This document shows, one piece after another, positions 20,883 to 28,601 of a DNA stretch of 64,000 bases (within the stretch, counting starts at the first letter, position 1; each line of letters starts with the position of its first letter). Source of the DNA: Curvibacter delicatus NBRC 14919 (GTDB lineage: Bacteria > Pseudomonadota > Gammaproteobacteria > Burkholderiales > Burkholderiaceae_C). The position numbers were made by a program, and so were the translations under genes. The DNA lies in assembly GCF_001592265.1 (NCBI RefSeq), contig NZ_BCWP01000006.1:1-64000 (forward strand), read 5' to 3'. The notes below the pieces were generated by a model, which did not search any database, was not told where the DNA came from, and saw only the letters and a program-made list of their open reading frames with translations.

Positions 20883-22857
20883 AAGACAGCAGAAACTCCT
20901 GCGCCTCCTCCTCGGTCTTGAGCCTGCGCATCGGCGGCAAGGCTGCCAACAGACGCCGGCCGTAGCCCATGCTCAGCAACCGGGTGTCACACAGAATCAG
21001 CAGCCCCCGATCCGTCTCACGCCGGATGAGGCGCCCGGCTCCCTGCTTGAGTGCCACGGCGGCTTCCGGCACGAAATAGTCATTGAAGGGGCTGCGCCGT
21101 GCCTCCTCCAGGCGTCTGGCACGGGCCTGCACCAGCGGATCATTGGGCGGCGGAAAGGGCAGCTTGTCGATCACCACCAGTTGCAGTGCGTCGCCGGGAA
21201 TATCGACCCCTTCCCAGAACGAGGCTGAAGCCACCAGAATGCAGCCTGATTGCCCGGTTTCAGCGCCTTGTCGAAAGCGTGTCATCAACTCGCGCTTGGG
21301 CAGTTGCCCTTGGGCCAGGACCTGCAGGCCGGCCTCCGACGGCAAATGCGCCTGCAAGGCTTCACTGATGGCACGCAAGGCCCGCAGGGTTGTCGTCAGA
21401 ACCAGCGTACGTCCACCCAGCAGAGGCGCCATGCGGGCGACCAAGGCGGCCACCTGCTCGCTGTGGGCCGGATCCGCCGGCCTGGGCAGATTCGCCGGGA
21501 CATACAACGCTGCCTGTTGCGGATAGTCGAACGGACTGTCCACCTGCAGAATCTCTGCCTGCGTCAGACCACAGGGTTCGGTGAACCAGCTCAGCGCAGC
21601 ATCATCACCCAAGGTGGCCGAAGTAAAGATCCAGGACTTCCCGGCTTCCGTTGTCTCTGGCGGCGACAGCAGCCGGCTCTGCACTGCCGCCGCAATATCC
21701 AAGGGTGATTCCACCAGGCGCAACTGGCTGCCGACATCCAGCCAACGTACCGAGCCGGCTTCACAATCGCGCGTGAAAAAATCAGTCAACGCCGCCAACG
21801 CTTCAGCCCGCTCCTGCAAACGCACGAAATCCGGCGAGATTTCGCTGACCGTCGACAGAGCGGACGTCGCCTCAAGGCAAGCGTCATGCAGGGCCGACAA
21901 GGCATCACACCAGGCCTGCGGCTCAATCTCTCCTGGTGCCGCCCCTGTCCACCCCAGCTTGGTCCCTGGATAGGCACGGCCGACGCACAAGCGCAAGTCT
22001 CGCGCAGCACGCTCCAAGACCGACACACGTTGCGACCAGTCAACCAGCCCCCGGGCCTGCTGCAGCCCGCAAGCCAGCATATCGCGGGCAAAGTCCAGCA
22101 ACTGCCCGGTGGAGAGTTGCCGGCCCAGGAACTGGACGCCGGTTTCATTGAGCTGATGCGCCTCGTCAAAAATGACCGTCCGGACCGTCGGCAGCAATTC
22201 GGCCATGCCGGACTCCCGCACGGCCAGGTCGGCAAAAAACAGATGATGGTTGATGACCACGACATCCGCAGCCAGCGCTTCTCGGCGCGCCAGATTGACG
22301 TGACATTCACGAAAATTCGGACACTGGCTTCCCAGACAGTTCTCCCGCGTGGACGTCACCAGCGGAATGACGGGTGAGCGCTCGTCCAGTCCTGGCAGTT
22401 CGGCCAGATCCCCTGTCCGGGTCTGCTGCGCCCAGATCTCGATCCGAGCCAGCGCCCGGGTGACCATGGGCTCAGGCGCGGAAACGCCCTGACGTGCCAG
22501 CGCCATGCGGTGCAGACACAGATAACTGCTGCGCCCCTTGAGCAAGGCGGTCCGCACTGGAAGCCCCAAAGCGGTGATCAGGCGCGGCAGATCTCGCGCA
22601 TACAGCTGGTCTTGCAAGGTCTTGGTCGCGGTGGACAGCAAGATCCGCTCACCACTCAGCAAGGCTGGCACCAGATAGGAGAAGGTTTTTCCGACACCGG
22701 TCCCCGCCTCGACGACCAACGCACCGCCCCGCTCGATGGTTCGAGCCACCGCAAGCGCCATTTCAGTTTGCCCCGGACGTAGCCGAAACTCCTCCACGGC
22801 ACACGCCAACACGCTGCCGGGTGCAAACGCCTCCAGTACCGAATTCTGCAAACTCAT
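20845..22857 (-). CDS. DinG/YoaA-type ATP-dependent DNA helicase
   Basis: A 670-residue XPD-like superfamily 2 helicase with an iron-sulfur domain. Walker A AGTGVGKT is at residues 51-58 and the DEAH box lies in VIFDEAHQLNE. Four candidate [4Fe-4S] cysteines are visible in SSYLCLHRM and in NCLGSQCPNFREC. C-terminal motifs include SFWEGVDIPGD and QGAGRLIRRETDRG (motif VI). It resembles YoaA more than long DinG, so no symbol is given. These enzymes act in repair of replication damage and R-loops. The stop lies 38 nt inside the bamD coding region, a tail-to-tail overlap. Confidence 0.93.
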   Translation of the reverse strand: MSLQNSVLEAFAPGSVLACAVEEFRLRPGQTEMALAVARTIERGGALVVEAGTGVGKTFSYLVPALLSGERILLSTATKTLQDQLYARDLPRLITALGLPVRTALLKGRSSYLCLHRMALARQGVSAPEPMVTRALARIEIWAQQTRTGDLAELPGLDERSPVIPLVTSTRENCLGSQCPNFRECHVNLARREALAADVVVINHHLFFADLAVRESGMAELLPTVRTVIFDEAHQLNETGVQFLGRQLSTGQLLDFARDMLACGLQQARGLVDWSQRVSVLERAARDLRLCVGRAYPGTKLGWTGAAPGEIEPQAWCDALSALHDACLEATSALSTVSEISPDFVRLQERAEALAALTDFFTRDCEAGSVRWLDVGSQLRLVESPLDIAAAVQSRLLSPPETTEAGKSWIFTSATLGDDAALSWFTEPCGLTQAEILQVDSPFDYPQQAALYVPANLPRPADPAHSEQVAALVARMAPLLGGRTLVLTTTLRALRAISEALQAHLPSEAGLQVLAQGQLPKRELMTRFRQGAETGQSGCILVASASFWEGVDIPGDALQLVVIDKLPFPPPNDPLVQARARRLEEARRSPFNDYFVPEAAVALKQGAGRLIRRETDRGLLILCDTRLLSMGYGRRLLAALPPMRRLKTEEEAQEFLLSFTRASTTDLSST

Positions 22858-22860
22858 GCG

Positions 22861-23097
22861 TCAGGCTGGCTCGTTGGGCGTGAGGCTACGTTCAAGGCGA
22901 CTGATTTCGTCGCGCAGGATCAAACGCCTTTTCTTGAGTCGTCGGATCAACAGCTCGTCGAGCGGCAAGACCTGACTGAGGCGGTCGATCGTGGCGTCCA
23001 GATCTGCGTGCTCGATGCGCAACTCGATCAGATGACGTTCTGGGGAATGAAGATTGGAGTCCAAGAGTCGCAGCAAAAAGACAAACCGGGGAAGCAA
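22861..23097 (-). CDS. DUF465 (YdcH-like) small coiled-coil protein
   Basis: A small acidic/basic coiled-coil protein of up to 78 residues. The segment HADLDATIDRL followed by LLIRRLKKRRLILRDEISRLE is the DUF465 signature (heptad helix with a central KKRRL patch). Function is unknown. It starts just upstream of the helicase gene (3-nt gap), so the two may be cotranscribed. The start is unclear: a TTG at 23097 has GAGG 4 nt upstream, and a TTG at 23064 would give a 67-residue protein closer to family length. Confidence 0.7.
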   Translation of the reverse strand: MLPRFVFLLRLLDSNLHSPERHLIELRIEHADLDATIDRLSQVLPLDELLIRRLKKRRLILRDEISRLERSLTPNEPA

Positions 23098-23178
23098 ATA
23101 TCCTCATCTTCCCGCTTGCTTCGATAATACGTCTTTCATACCGACTTATCGAGGACTTTGTCCTTCAGGCTGCTGAAC

Positions 23179-23937
23179 ATGAGCAAAGGTTACCGACTTA
23201 CCGCATCAACCGGCATTCACAAGGGCGACCGTGAATACCAGCAGGATCAGGTGGCGCTTTTGAAGCACCCTCGCGTTCACGGCTGCGTCTTGGCCGTCGT
23301 GGCCGACGGCATGGGTGGACGCAGCGGGGGGCGTACCGCCTCAGATCAGGTCATGATGACAGCGAAACAGCTGTTCGACCGCTACGCTCCGGAAACCGAC
23401 GATGCGCCAACGCTGCTCAAGCAATTGGTGCAGGAAGCCAACTTGGTGATCAAACTCAGCGCCATTTCATCCGAGCAGGAACCCCACAGCACATTGGCCG
23501 CCTTTCTGATCAACCCGGGCGGAGATTGCCATTGGATCCATGCCGGCGACTCACGTGTCTACCATTACCATGAGGACCGCCTGATCAAGCGTACGCTGGA
23601 TCATTCGTACGTCCAGACCTTGGTTGAAAATGGCAGCATCACGGAAGAAGAAGCCAACGTCCACCCCCAATCCAACATCCTGATGGGCTGTCTGGGCACC
23701 GAAAACGATCCCCCGATGGACATGCACTTCATCCCCCAGCTGGCACCTGGCGATACCCTGATGGCCTGCAGCGATGGCATCTGGCACTACTTCAACAGTA
23801 CAGAGCTTGGAGCGGCCTTGTCCAAACTATCCGCCCGGGAAGCCAGCGAGTTCCTGATCGAGAAAGCGCGCTCGCGTGCCCGCGGCAGCGGCGACAACCT
23901 CTCCCTGGTCATCGTCAAGCTCGAACCCCTGGACTGA
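23179..23937 (+). CDS. PP2C-family serine/threonine phosphatase
   Basis: A stand-alone 252-residue PPM phosphatase. Metal-binding motifs are complete: DGMGG at 43-47, GDSRVY at 123-128, SDG at 198-200 and GDN at 238-240, with the N-terminal GDREYQQD in place of the usual RxxNQD motif. It probably dephosphorylates Ser/Thr on unknown cytoplasmic proteins; no kinase gene is adjacent. The frame opens at a TTG at 23158 but the ATG at 23179 fits the family. It is divergent from DUF465 and convergent with the next gene (7-nt gap). Confidence 0.92.
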   Translation: MSKGYRLTASTGIHKGDREYQQDQVALLKHPRVHGCVLAVVADGMGGRSGGRTASDQVMMTAKQLFDRYAPETDDAPTLLKQLVQEANLVIKLSAISSEQEPHSTLAAFLINPGGDCHWIHAGDSRVYHYHEDRLIKRTLDHSYVQTLVENGSITEEEANVHPQSNILMGCLGTENDPPMDMHFIPQLAPGDTLMACSDGIWHYFNSTELGAALSKLSAREASEFLIEKARSRARGSGDNLSLVIVKLEPLD

Positions 23938-23944
23938 ACGGTGC

Positions 23945-24583
23945 TCAAGGCGGTGTAGGCAAGGACTTGACCGGGGGTTGACCGACCTTGTCAGCCAAAG
24001 CTTTGTCACGCCGCGCCCTGTTCTCCTGCGCCTGACGCTGCTTCTCTTCGTATTCCTGCCTGTCCGCCGAGCGACTTTCTGCGGTAGGTCGGTCGCTGCT
24101 TTTGTCACGCTCCGTTCGCGGCGCGGGCGACAGCCGGTCTTGCTCCGCTTGCTGCTTGTCGAGCCTCTTCTGCTCTGCGCGCTCCAAGCGCTCCTTGTGA
24201 TCCTGAATGGCTGCTTCACGCCGCTCGGCCGCCTCCTGCTGACTCTGAAGCGAGGACTTCTCTTCCAAGCGCTGAATCTCTTCAACACCTTTTTGGCGGC
24301 GTTGCACATCATTGACCGCGATTTCCTGGCGTCGCAGATCCTCCATCGTCACGCGGCGCCGGACCCGGACATCACGCAGGCAATCATTGACCGCAAAACG
24401 CCGGTAACAAGCCGCTTCCTCTTGGGCATAACGCGCCTCCTGATGCCCGCGCTCAGTCTGAATGCGGTCCAGCTCCGCCTGGAAGGGGTCCGTGGTGACA
24501 GACGTTGTCTGGTCCGACGACGGCTGCGCCTGCAGCGCACAGGTCGCAAAACCAACCAGCAGGAAGGCAAGCCAGTTTTTCAT
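23945..24583 (-). CDS. Secreted coiled-coil protein of unknown function
   Basis: A 212-residue protein with a clear signal peptide (cleavage after ALQAQ, about residue 18-20). The mature protein is almost entirely charged helix, rich in Glu, Arg and Gln (for example EEIQRLEEKSSLQSQQEAAE). Two cysteines, C59 and C68, flank the segment YRRFAVND and may form a disulfide. The C-terminal third is Pro/Ser/Asp/Arg-rich. It probably resides in the periplasm. I do not recognise a named family. It overlaps zapE by 4 nt (ATGA), so it is the distal gene of the odh-lpd-zapE unit. Confidence 0.85.
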   Translation of the reverse strand: MKNWLAFLLVGFATCALQAQPSSDQTTSVTTDPFQAELDRIQTERGHQEARYAQEEAACYRRFAVNDCLRDVRVRRRVTMEDLRRQEIAVNDVQRRQKGVEEIQRLEEKSSLQSQQEAAERREAAIQDHKERLERAEQKRLDKQQAEQDRLSPAPRTERDKSSDRPTAESRSADRQEYEEKQRQAQENRARRDKALADKVGQPPVKSLPTPP

Positions 24584-25680
24584 GTGAGTCGTGTATCGAC
24601 CACGCGTCGTTCCAAGGAAAGAAACTCTTGCGATTGCATTTCGTTGAGTCGCGACACCGTGCGTGGAAATTCGTGAACCAGAGGTCCGTCGGTGTACAAC
24701 GCTTCCGGCGACACTGCCGCCGACATGATCAGTTTAACGCGCCGGTCGTACAGCACATCCACCAGCCAGGTAAAGCGGCGTGCCTCGGAGGCCATGCGAA
24801 CCGGCATGTGCGGCACGTCACTCAAGAACACGGTATGGAACTGGGTGGCAATTTCCAGGTAATCGTTTTGCGATCGGGGGCCGCCGCACAAAGTCCGGAA
24901 ATCGAACCAGACCACGCCACCCGCCTTGCGACGAGCCCGGATTTCCCGCGCTTCGATATGCAGTACCGGGTCTTCATCCTGCGTTTCTGCCAGCCGGTTG
25001 AAGGCATCGGTCATGGCTGCATCGGCCTCGGCGCCCAGCGGCGTGTGGTACAGCTTGACGTGCTCCAGGGTACGCCGACGGTAATCGGTGCCGTTGTCCA
25101 CATTCACCACTTCCAGCTGCTGGTTGAGCAGGGCAATGGCCGGCAAGATGCGCTCACGGTGCAAGCCGTTCGGGTAAAGCTCATCCGGACGGAAGTTGGA
25201 AGTCGCCACCAGTCCGACGCCGTTGTCAAACAGTGCCGCCAGCAAGCGGTGCAGGATCATGGCATCGGTGATATCGGCCACGTGAAACTCATCGAAGCAG
25301 ATGAGCTTGTACTTCTTCGCAATCCGTTCTGCCAGCGCATTGAGCGGATTGACCGTCCCTTGCAGTTCGGCCAGTTCGCGATGCACCTCACGCATGAACT
25401 CATGAAAATGCAACCGGGTCTTGCGCCTGAGGGGCACGGCATTGAAGAAGCAATCCATCAGGAAGCTCTTGCCGCGACCTACCCCGCCGTGCATGTAAAC
25501 CCCTTTCGGGATGTCAGGGCGGTTGATGAGCTTCTTCAGTGCGTTGGAACGCTTTTCCTTGTAGCCAGCCCATTCGGTCGCGCAACGCTCCAGCGCCTCA
25601 ACCGCATGCAACTGCGCGGGGTCACTGCTGTAACCCCGCGTTTTCAGCTCAGCCTGGTAAGCCTTGAGTACGGACGTCAA
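24580..25680 (-). CDS. zapE: Cell division ATPase ZapE (AFG1 family)
   Basis: A 366-residue AFG1-like P-loop ATPase that associates with the divisome and the Z-ring. Walker A GGVGRGKS is at 65-72, Walker B is in LICFDEFHVADITDAM, and the C terminus MQSQEFLSLE is family-typical. The start is a TTG at 25680, 16 nt after the lpd stop; no in-frame ATG gives the conserved N terminus. The gene lies behind the 2-oxoglutarate dehydrogenase operon, a common Burkholderiales arrangement. Confidence 0.93.
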   Translation of the reverse strand: MTSVLKAYQAELKTRGYSSDPAQLHAVEALERCATEWAGYKEKRSNALKKLINRPDIPKGVYMHGGVGRGKSFLMDCFFNAVPLRRKTRLHFHEFMREVHRELAELQGTVNPLNALAERIAKKYKLICFDEFHVADITDAMILHRLLAALFDNGVGLVATSNFRPDELYPNGLHRERILPAIALLNQQLEVVNVDNGTDYRRRTLEHVKLYHTPLGAEADAAMTDAFNRLAETQDEDPVLHIEAREIRARRKAGGVVWFDFRTLCGGPRSQNDYLEIATQFHTVFLSDVPHMPVRMASEARRFTWLVDVLYDRRVKLIMSAAVSPEALYTDGPLVHEFPRTVSRLNEMQSQEFLSLERRVVDTRLT

Positions 25681-25696
25681 TCCAGTGAACCTGCGC

Positions 25697-27124
25697 TCAG
25701 AAGTTCAGCGTACGCTTGTCCACCGCCAGCGCAGCTTCCTTGGTCGCTTCGCTCAGGCTGGGGTGGGCATGGCAGATGCGCGCAATGTCCTCGGCACTGG
25801 CCTTGAACTCCATGGCCACCACTGCCTCAGAGATCAGCTCGCTGGCCATGGGCCCCACAATGTGCACGCCCAGAATCTCGTCGGTCTTGGCATCGGCCAG
25901 GAACTTCACCATGCCGGTCGTGTCACCCAGCGCACGGGCACGGCCATTGGCCAGGAAGGGGAAGGTGCCCGCCTTGTAGGCCACGCCATCGGCCTTGAGC
26001 TGCTGCTCGGTACGACCGACCCAGGCAATCTCAGGGCTGGTGTAGATCACCCAGGGAATGGTGTTGAAGTTCACATGACCATGTTGGCCGGCGATGCGCT
26101 CTGCAACAGCCACGCCCTCTTCCTCAGCCTTGTGTGCCAGCATGGGACCACGCACCACGTCACCCACGGCCCAGACGCCCGGCAGACTGGTCTTGCAGTC
26201 GTCATCAACGACGATGGCGCCGCGCTCGTCGAGCTTCAGACCCACGGCTTCGGCATTCAGGCCGATGGTATTGGGAACACGGCCAATCGACACGATCAAT
26301 TTGTCGACATCCAGCGTCTGGGCTTCGCCCTTGGCGTTGGTGTAGGCAATGCTCACGCCCTTCTTGCCGGATTTGATCTCACCGACCTTCACGCCGAGTT
26401 CGATCTTCAGACCCTGCCTGTCGAAAGCCTTCTTGGCTTCCTTGGCGATCTGCTCGTCCACGGCACCGAGGAAAGTCGGCAGACCTTCGAGGATGGTCAC
26501 TTCGGCACCCAGACGACGCCAGACCGAACCCATCTCCAGACCGATCACGCCGGAGCCAATCAGGCCCAGTTTCTTCGGCACGGCGCCAATGCGCAGCGCA
26601 CCGTCGTTGGAGAGGATGTTTTCCTCGTCAAACGGCGTCCCCGGCAGCGCACGGGCATTGGAACCCGTGGCCACGATGACCTGCTTGGCCACCAGCGTCT
26701 CTTCAGCAGCACCGCTGACCTTGAGCTCGTAGCCACCCTCGGCCGCTTTCACAAAAGAGCCCCGGCCATGGAAGAACGACACCTTGTTCTTCTTGAACAG
26801 GTAGAGAATGCCGTCGTTGTTCTGCTTCACCACGGCGTCCTTGCGGGCCACCATGCGGGCCACGTCCATGGAGACGCCCTTCACATCGATGCCGTGCTCG
26901 GCAAAATGCTTGTTGGCGTGCTCGAAGTGCTCGGATGACTGCAGCAGTGCCTTGCTTGGAATGCAGCCGACGTTGGTGCAGGTACCGCCCGGTGCCGGGC
27001 CACCCTTTTCGTTTTTCCACTCGTCGATACAGGCCACGTTCATGCCCAGCTGGGCAGCGCGGATGGCAGCAATGTAGCCGCCAGGGCCACCGCCGATGAC
27101 GACCACGTCAAATTGTTTGCTCAT
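25697..27124 (-). CDS. lpd: Dihydrolipoyl dehydrogenase, 2-oxoglutarate complex
   Basis: The 475-residue E3 flavoprotein reoxidises dihydrolipoamide with NAD+. It has the FAD-binding GGGPGG (11-16), the redox disulfide C49/C54 in [13 protein letters not shown] (a Thr replaces the common Leu), an NAD-binding [11 protein letters not shown] and the C-terminal catalytic HAHPSLSEA. Unlike the second E3 at 47668-49485 it lacks a lipoyl domain. The frame extends to 27247 through repeat [16 protein letters not shown] at 27124 is the start. It follows odhB by 150 bp containing a dispersed repeat. Confidence 0.96.
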   Translation of the reverse strand: MSKQFDVVVIGGGPGGYIAAIRAAQLGMNVACIDEWKNEKGGPAPGGTCTNVGCIPSKALLQSSEHFEHANKHFAEHGIDVKGVSMDVARMVARKDAVVKQNNDGILYLFKKNKVSFFHGRGSFVKAAEGGYELKVSGAAEETLVAKQVIVATGSNARALPGTPFDEENILSNDGALRIGAVPKKLGLIGSGVIGLEMGSVWRRLGAEVTILEGLPTFLGAVDEQIAKEAKKAFDRQGLKIELGVKVGEIKSGKKGVSIAYTNAKGEAQTLDVDKLIVSIGRVPNTIGLNAEAVGLKLDERGAIVVDDDCKTSLPGVWAVGDVVRGPMLAHKAEEEGVAVAERIAGQHGHVNFNTIPWVIYTSPEIAWVGRTEQQLKADGVAYKAGTFPFLANGRARALGDTTGMVKFLADAKTDEILGVHIVGPMASELISEAVVAMEFKASAEDIARICHAHPSLSEATKEAALAVDKRTLNF

Positions 27125-27186
27125 AGTATTTCTCGCTTCAATTGCAGACCGCACTACGCATGAAGTGTCTTCATCGCGAAACACCG

Positions 27187-27272
27187 CGGAACCGGTTTTG
27201 CCGGGCCGCTGGTGTTGCCCCCTGCAAGGGGGGTGGCGAAGCGACACGCAGTGCGCGCAGCCTGGGGATGTG
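27187..27272. repeat. Dispersed 3'-flanking repeat, copy 2
   Basis: Compact version of the element at 58-220. It contains a CCCCCT-GCA-AGGGGG hairpin at 27218-27232 and ends 2 nt before the odhB stop codon. It separates odhB from lpd within the operon, so it may tune expression of the distal genes; that role is inference. Confidence 0.7.
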
Positions 27273-27274
27273 CA

Positions 27275-28522
27275 TCAGATATCAAACAGGAGGCGGGCGG
27301 GGTCTTCGAGCGCTTCCTTCATCGCCACCAGACCCAGCACGGCTTCACGGCCGTCGATGATGCGGTGGTCGTAGCTCATCGCCAGGTAGTTCATCGGACG
27401 GATCACGATCTGGCCGTTCTCCACCACCGCGCGGTCCTTGGTGGCGTGCACGCCCAGGATGGCCGACTGCGGCGGGTTGATGATGGGGGTGGACAGCATG
27501 GAGCCGAACACACCACCATTGGAGATCGAGAAGGTACCGCCGGTCATCTCTTCGATGCCCAGCTTGCCGTCACGCGCCTTGGCGCCGTACTCGGCAATCT
27601 TCTTCTCGATGTCGGCAAAGCTCATCTGATCGGCATTGCGCAGGATCGGCACCACCAGGCCGCGGGGCGAACCCACCGCGATACCGATGTCGAAATAGCC
27701 GTGGTAGACGATGTCGTTGCCGTCCACCGAAGCGTTGAGCACCGGGTACTTCTTCAGGGCATGCACGGCGGCCTTGACGAAGAAGCTCATGAAACCGATC
27801 TTGACGCCGTGCTCCTTCTCGAACTTGTCCTGGAAGCGCTTGCGCATTTCCATCACCGGCGCCATGTTGACCTCGTTGAAGGTGGTCAGGATGGCGTTGG
27901 TGGCTTGCGACTGCAGCAGACGCTCGGCCACGCGGGCACGCAGGCGGCTCATCGGCACGCGCTGCTCGGGGCGTTGGCCCAGATCGACGGAAGGTGCGGC
28001 CACCTGCGGAAGGGCCTTGGTCGGCACGCCGGTAGGAATGGCAGCCGGAGCCGGTTTGGCGCCACCCGCCACGGCGGCCAGCACGTCACCCTTGGTGACA
28101 CGACCGTCCTTGCCGGTGCCGGACACGGAGCCCGCAGCGAGCTGGTTGTCAGCCATCAGCTTGGCCGCCGCCGGCATGGCCACGCCAGCCTTGGAGGCGG
28201 AGGCCTGGGCCGCAGCAGCAACAGGAGCGGCAGCAGCAGGTGCCGCGGGTGCGGCTGCCGGTGCAGCGGCACCGGCCTTGGCTTCGGTGTCGATGCGCGC
28301 AATTAGTTGCTCCGCCACCACCGTACCGCCGTCACCCACCAGGATTTCAGCCAACACGCCGGCAGCGGGAGCCGGCACTTCCAGCACCACCTTGTCGGTT
28401 TCGATCTCGATCAGGATCTCGTCGGCGGCGACGGCCTCACCGGCTTTTTTCTTCCACTGCAACATCGTGGCTTCCGCCACGGATTCGGACAGTTGCGGCA
28501 CTTTGACTTCTACGATAGCCAT
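27275..28522 (-). CDS. odhB: 2-oxoglutarate dehydrogenase E2 (dihydrolipoyl succinyltransferase)
   Basis: E2 core enzyme that transfers succinyl groups from E1 to CoA. The 415-residue protein has a single lipoyl domain with the lipoylated Lys44 in [10 protein letters not shown], an Ala/Pro-rich linker, the E3-binding domain ([12 protein letters not shown]), a second linker and the catalytic domain ending with [13 protein letters not shown] containing the catalytic His. The single ETDK-type lipoyl domain indicates the 2-oxoglutarate rather than the pyruvate complex. It lies 79 bp after odhA. Confidence 0.97.
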   Translation of the reverse strand: MAIVEVKVPQLSESVAEATMLQWKKKAGEAVAADEILIEIETDKVVLEVPAPAAGVLAEILVGDGGTVVAEQLIARIDTEAKAGAAAPAAAPAAPAAAAPVAAAAQASASKAGVAMPAAAKLMADNQLAAGSVSGTGKDGRVTKGDVLAAVAGGAKPAPAAIPTGVPTKALPQVAAPSVDLGQRPEQRVPMSRLRARVAERLLQSQATNAILTTFNEVNMAPVMEMRKRFQDKFEKEHGVKIGFMSFFVKAAVHALKKYPVLNASVDGNDIVYHGYFDIGIAVGSPRGLVVPILRNADQMSFADIEKKIAEYGAKARDGKLGIEEMTGGTFSISNGGVFGSMLSTPIINPPQSAILGVHATKDRAVVENGQIVIRPMNYLAMSYDHRIIDGREAVLGLVAMKEALEDPARLLFDI

Positions 28523-28601
28523 TTGAATTCTTTCCGTATCTTTTTAGGTTCACGGGGCAGGCCGTCAAGCCCACCCCAAACTGATTAAGAAACTAGCGAC
28601 C

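Noticed and set aside
24356-24580. Mobile element or phage boundaries around the accessory genes
   Set aside because: I found no transposase, integrase or target-site duplication anywhere in the window, and tRNA-Val at 63743 has no attached integrase or repeat of its 3' end in view.
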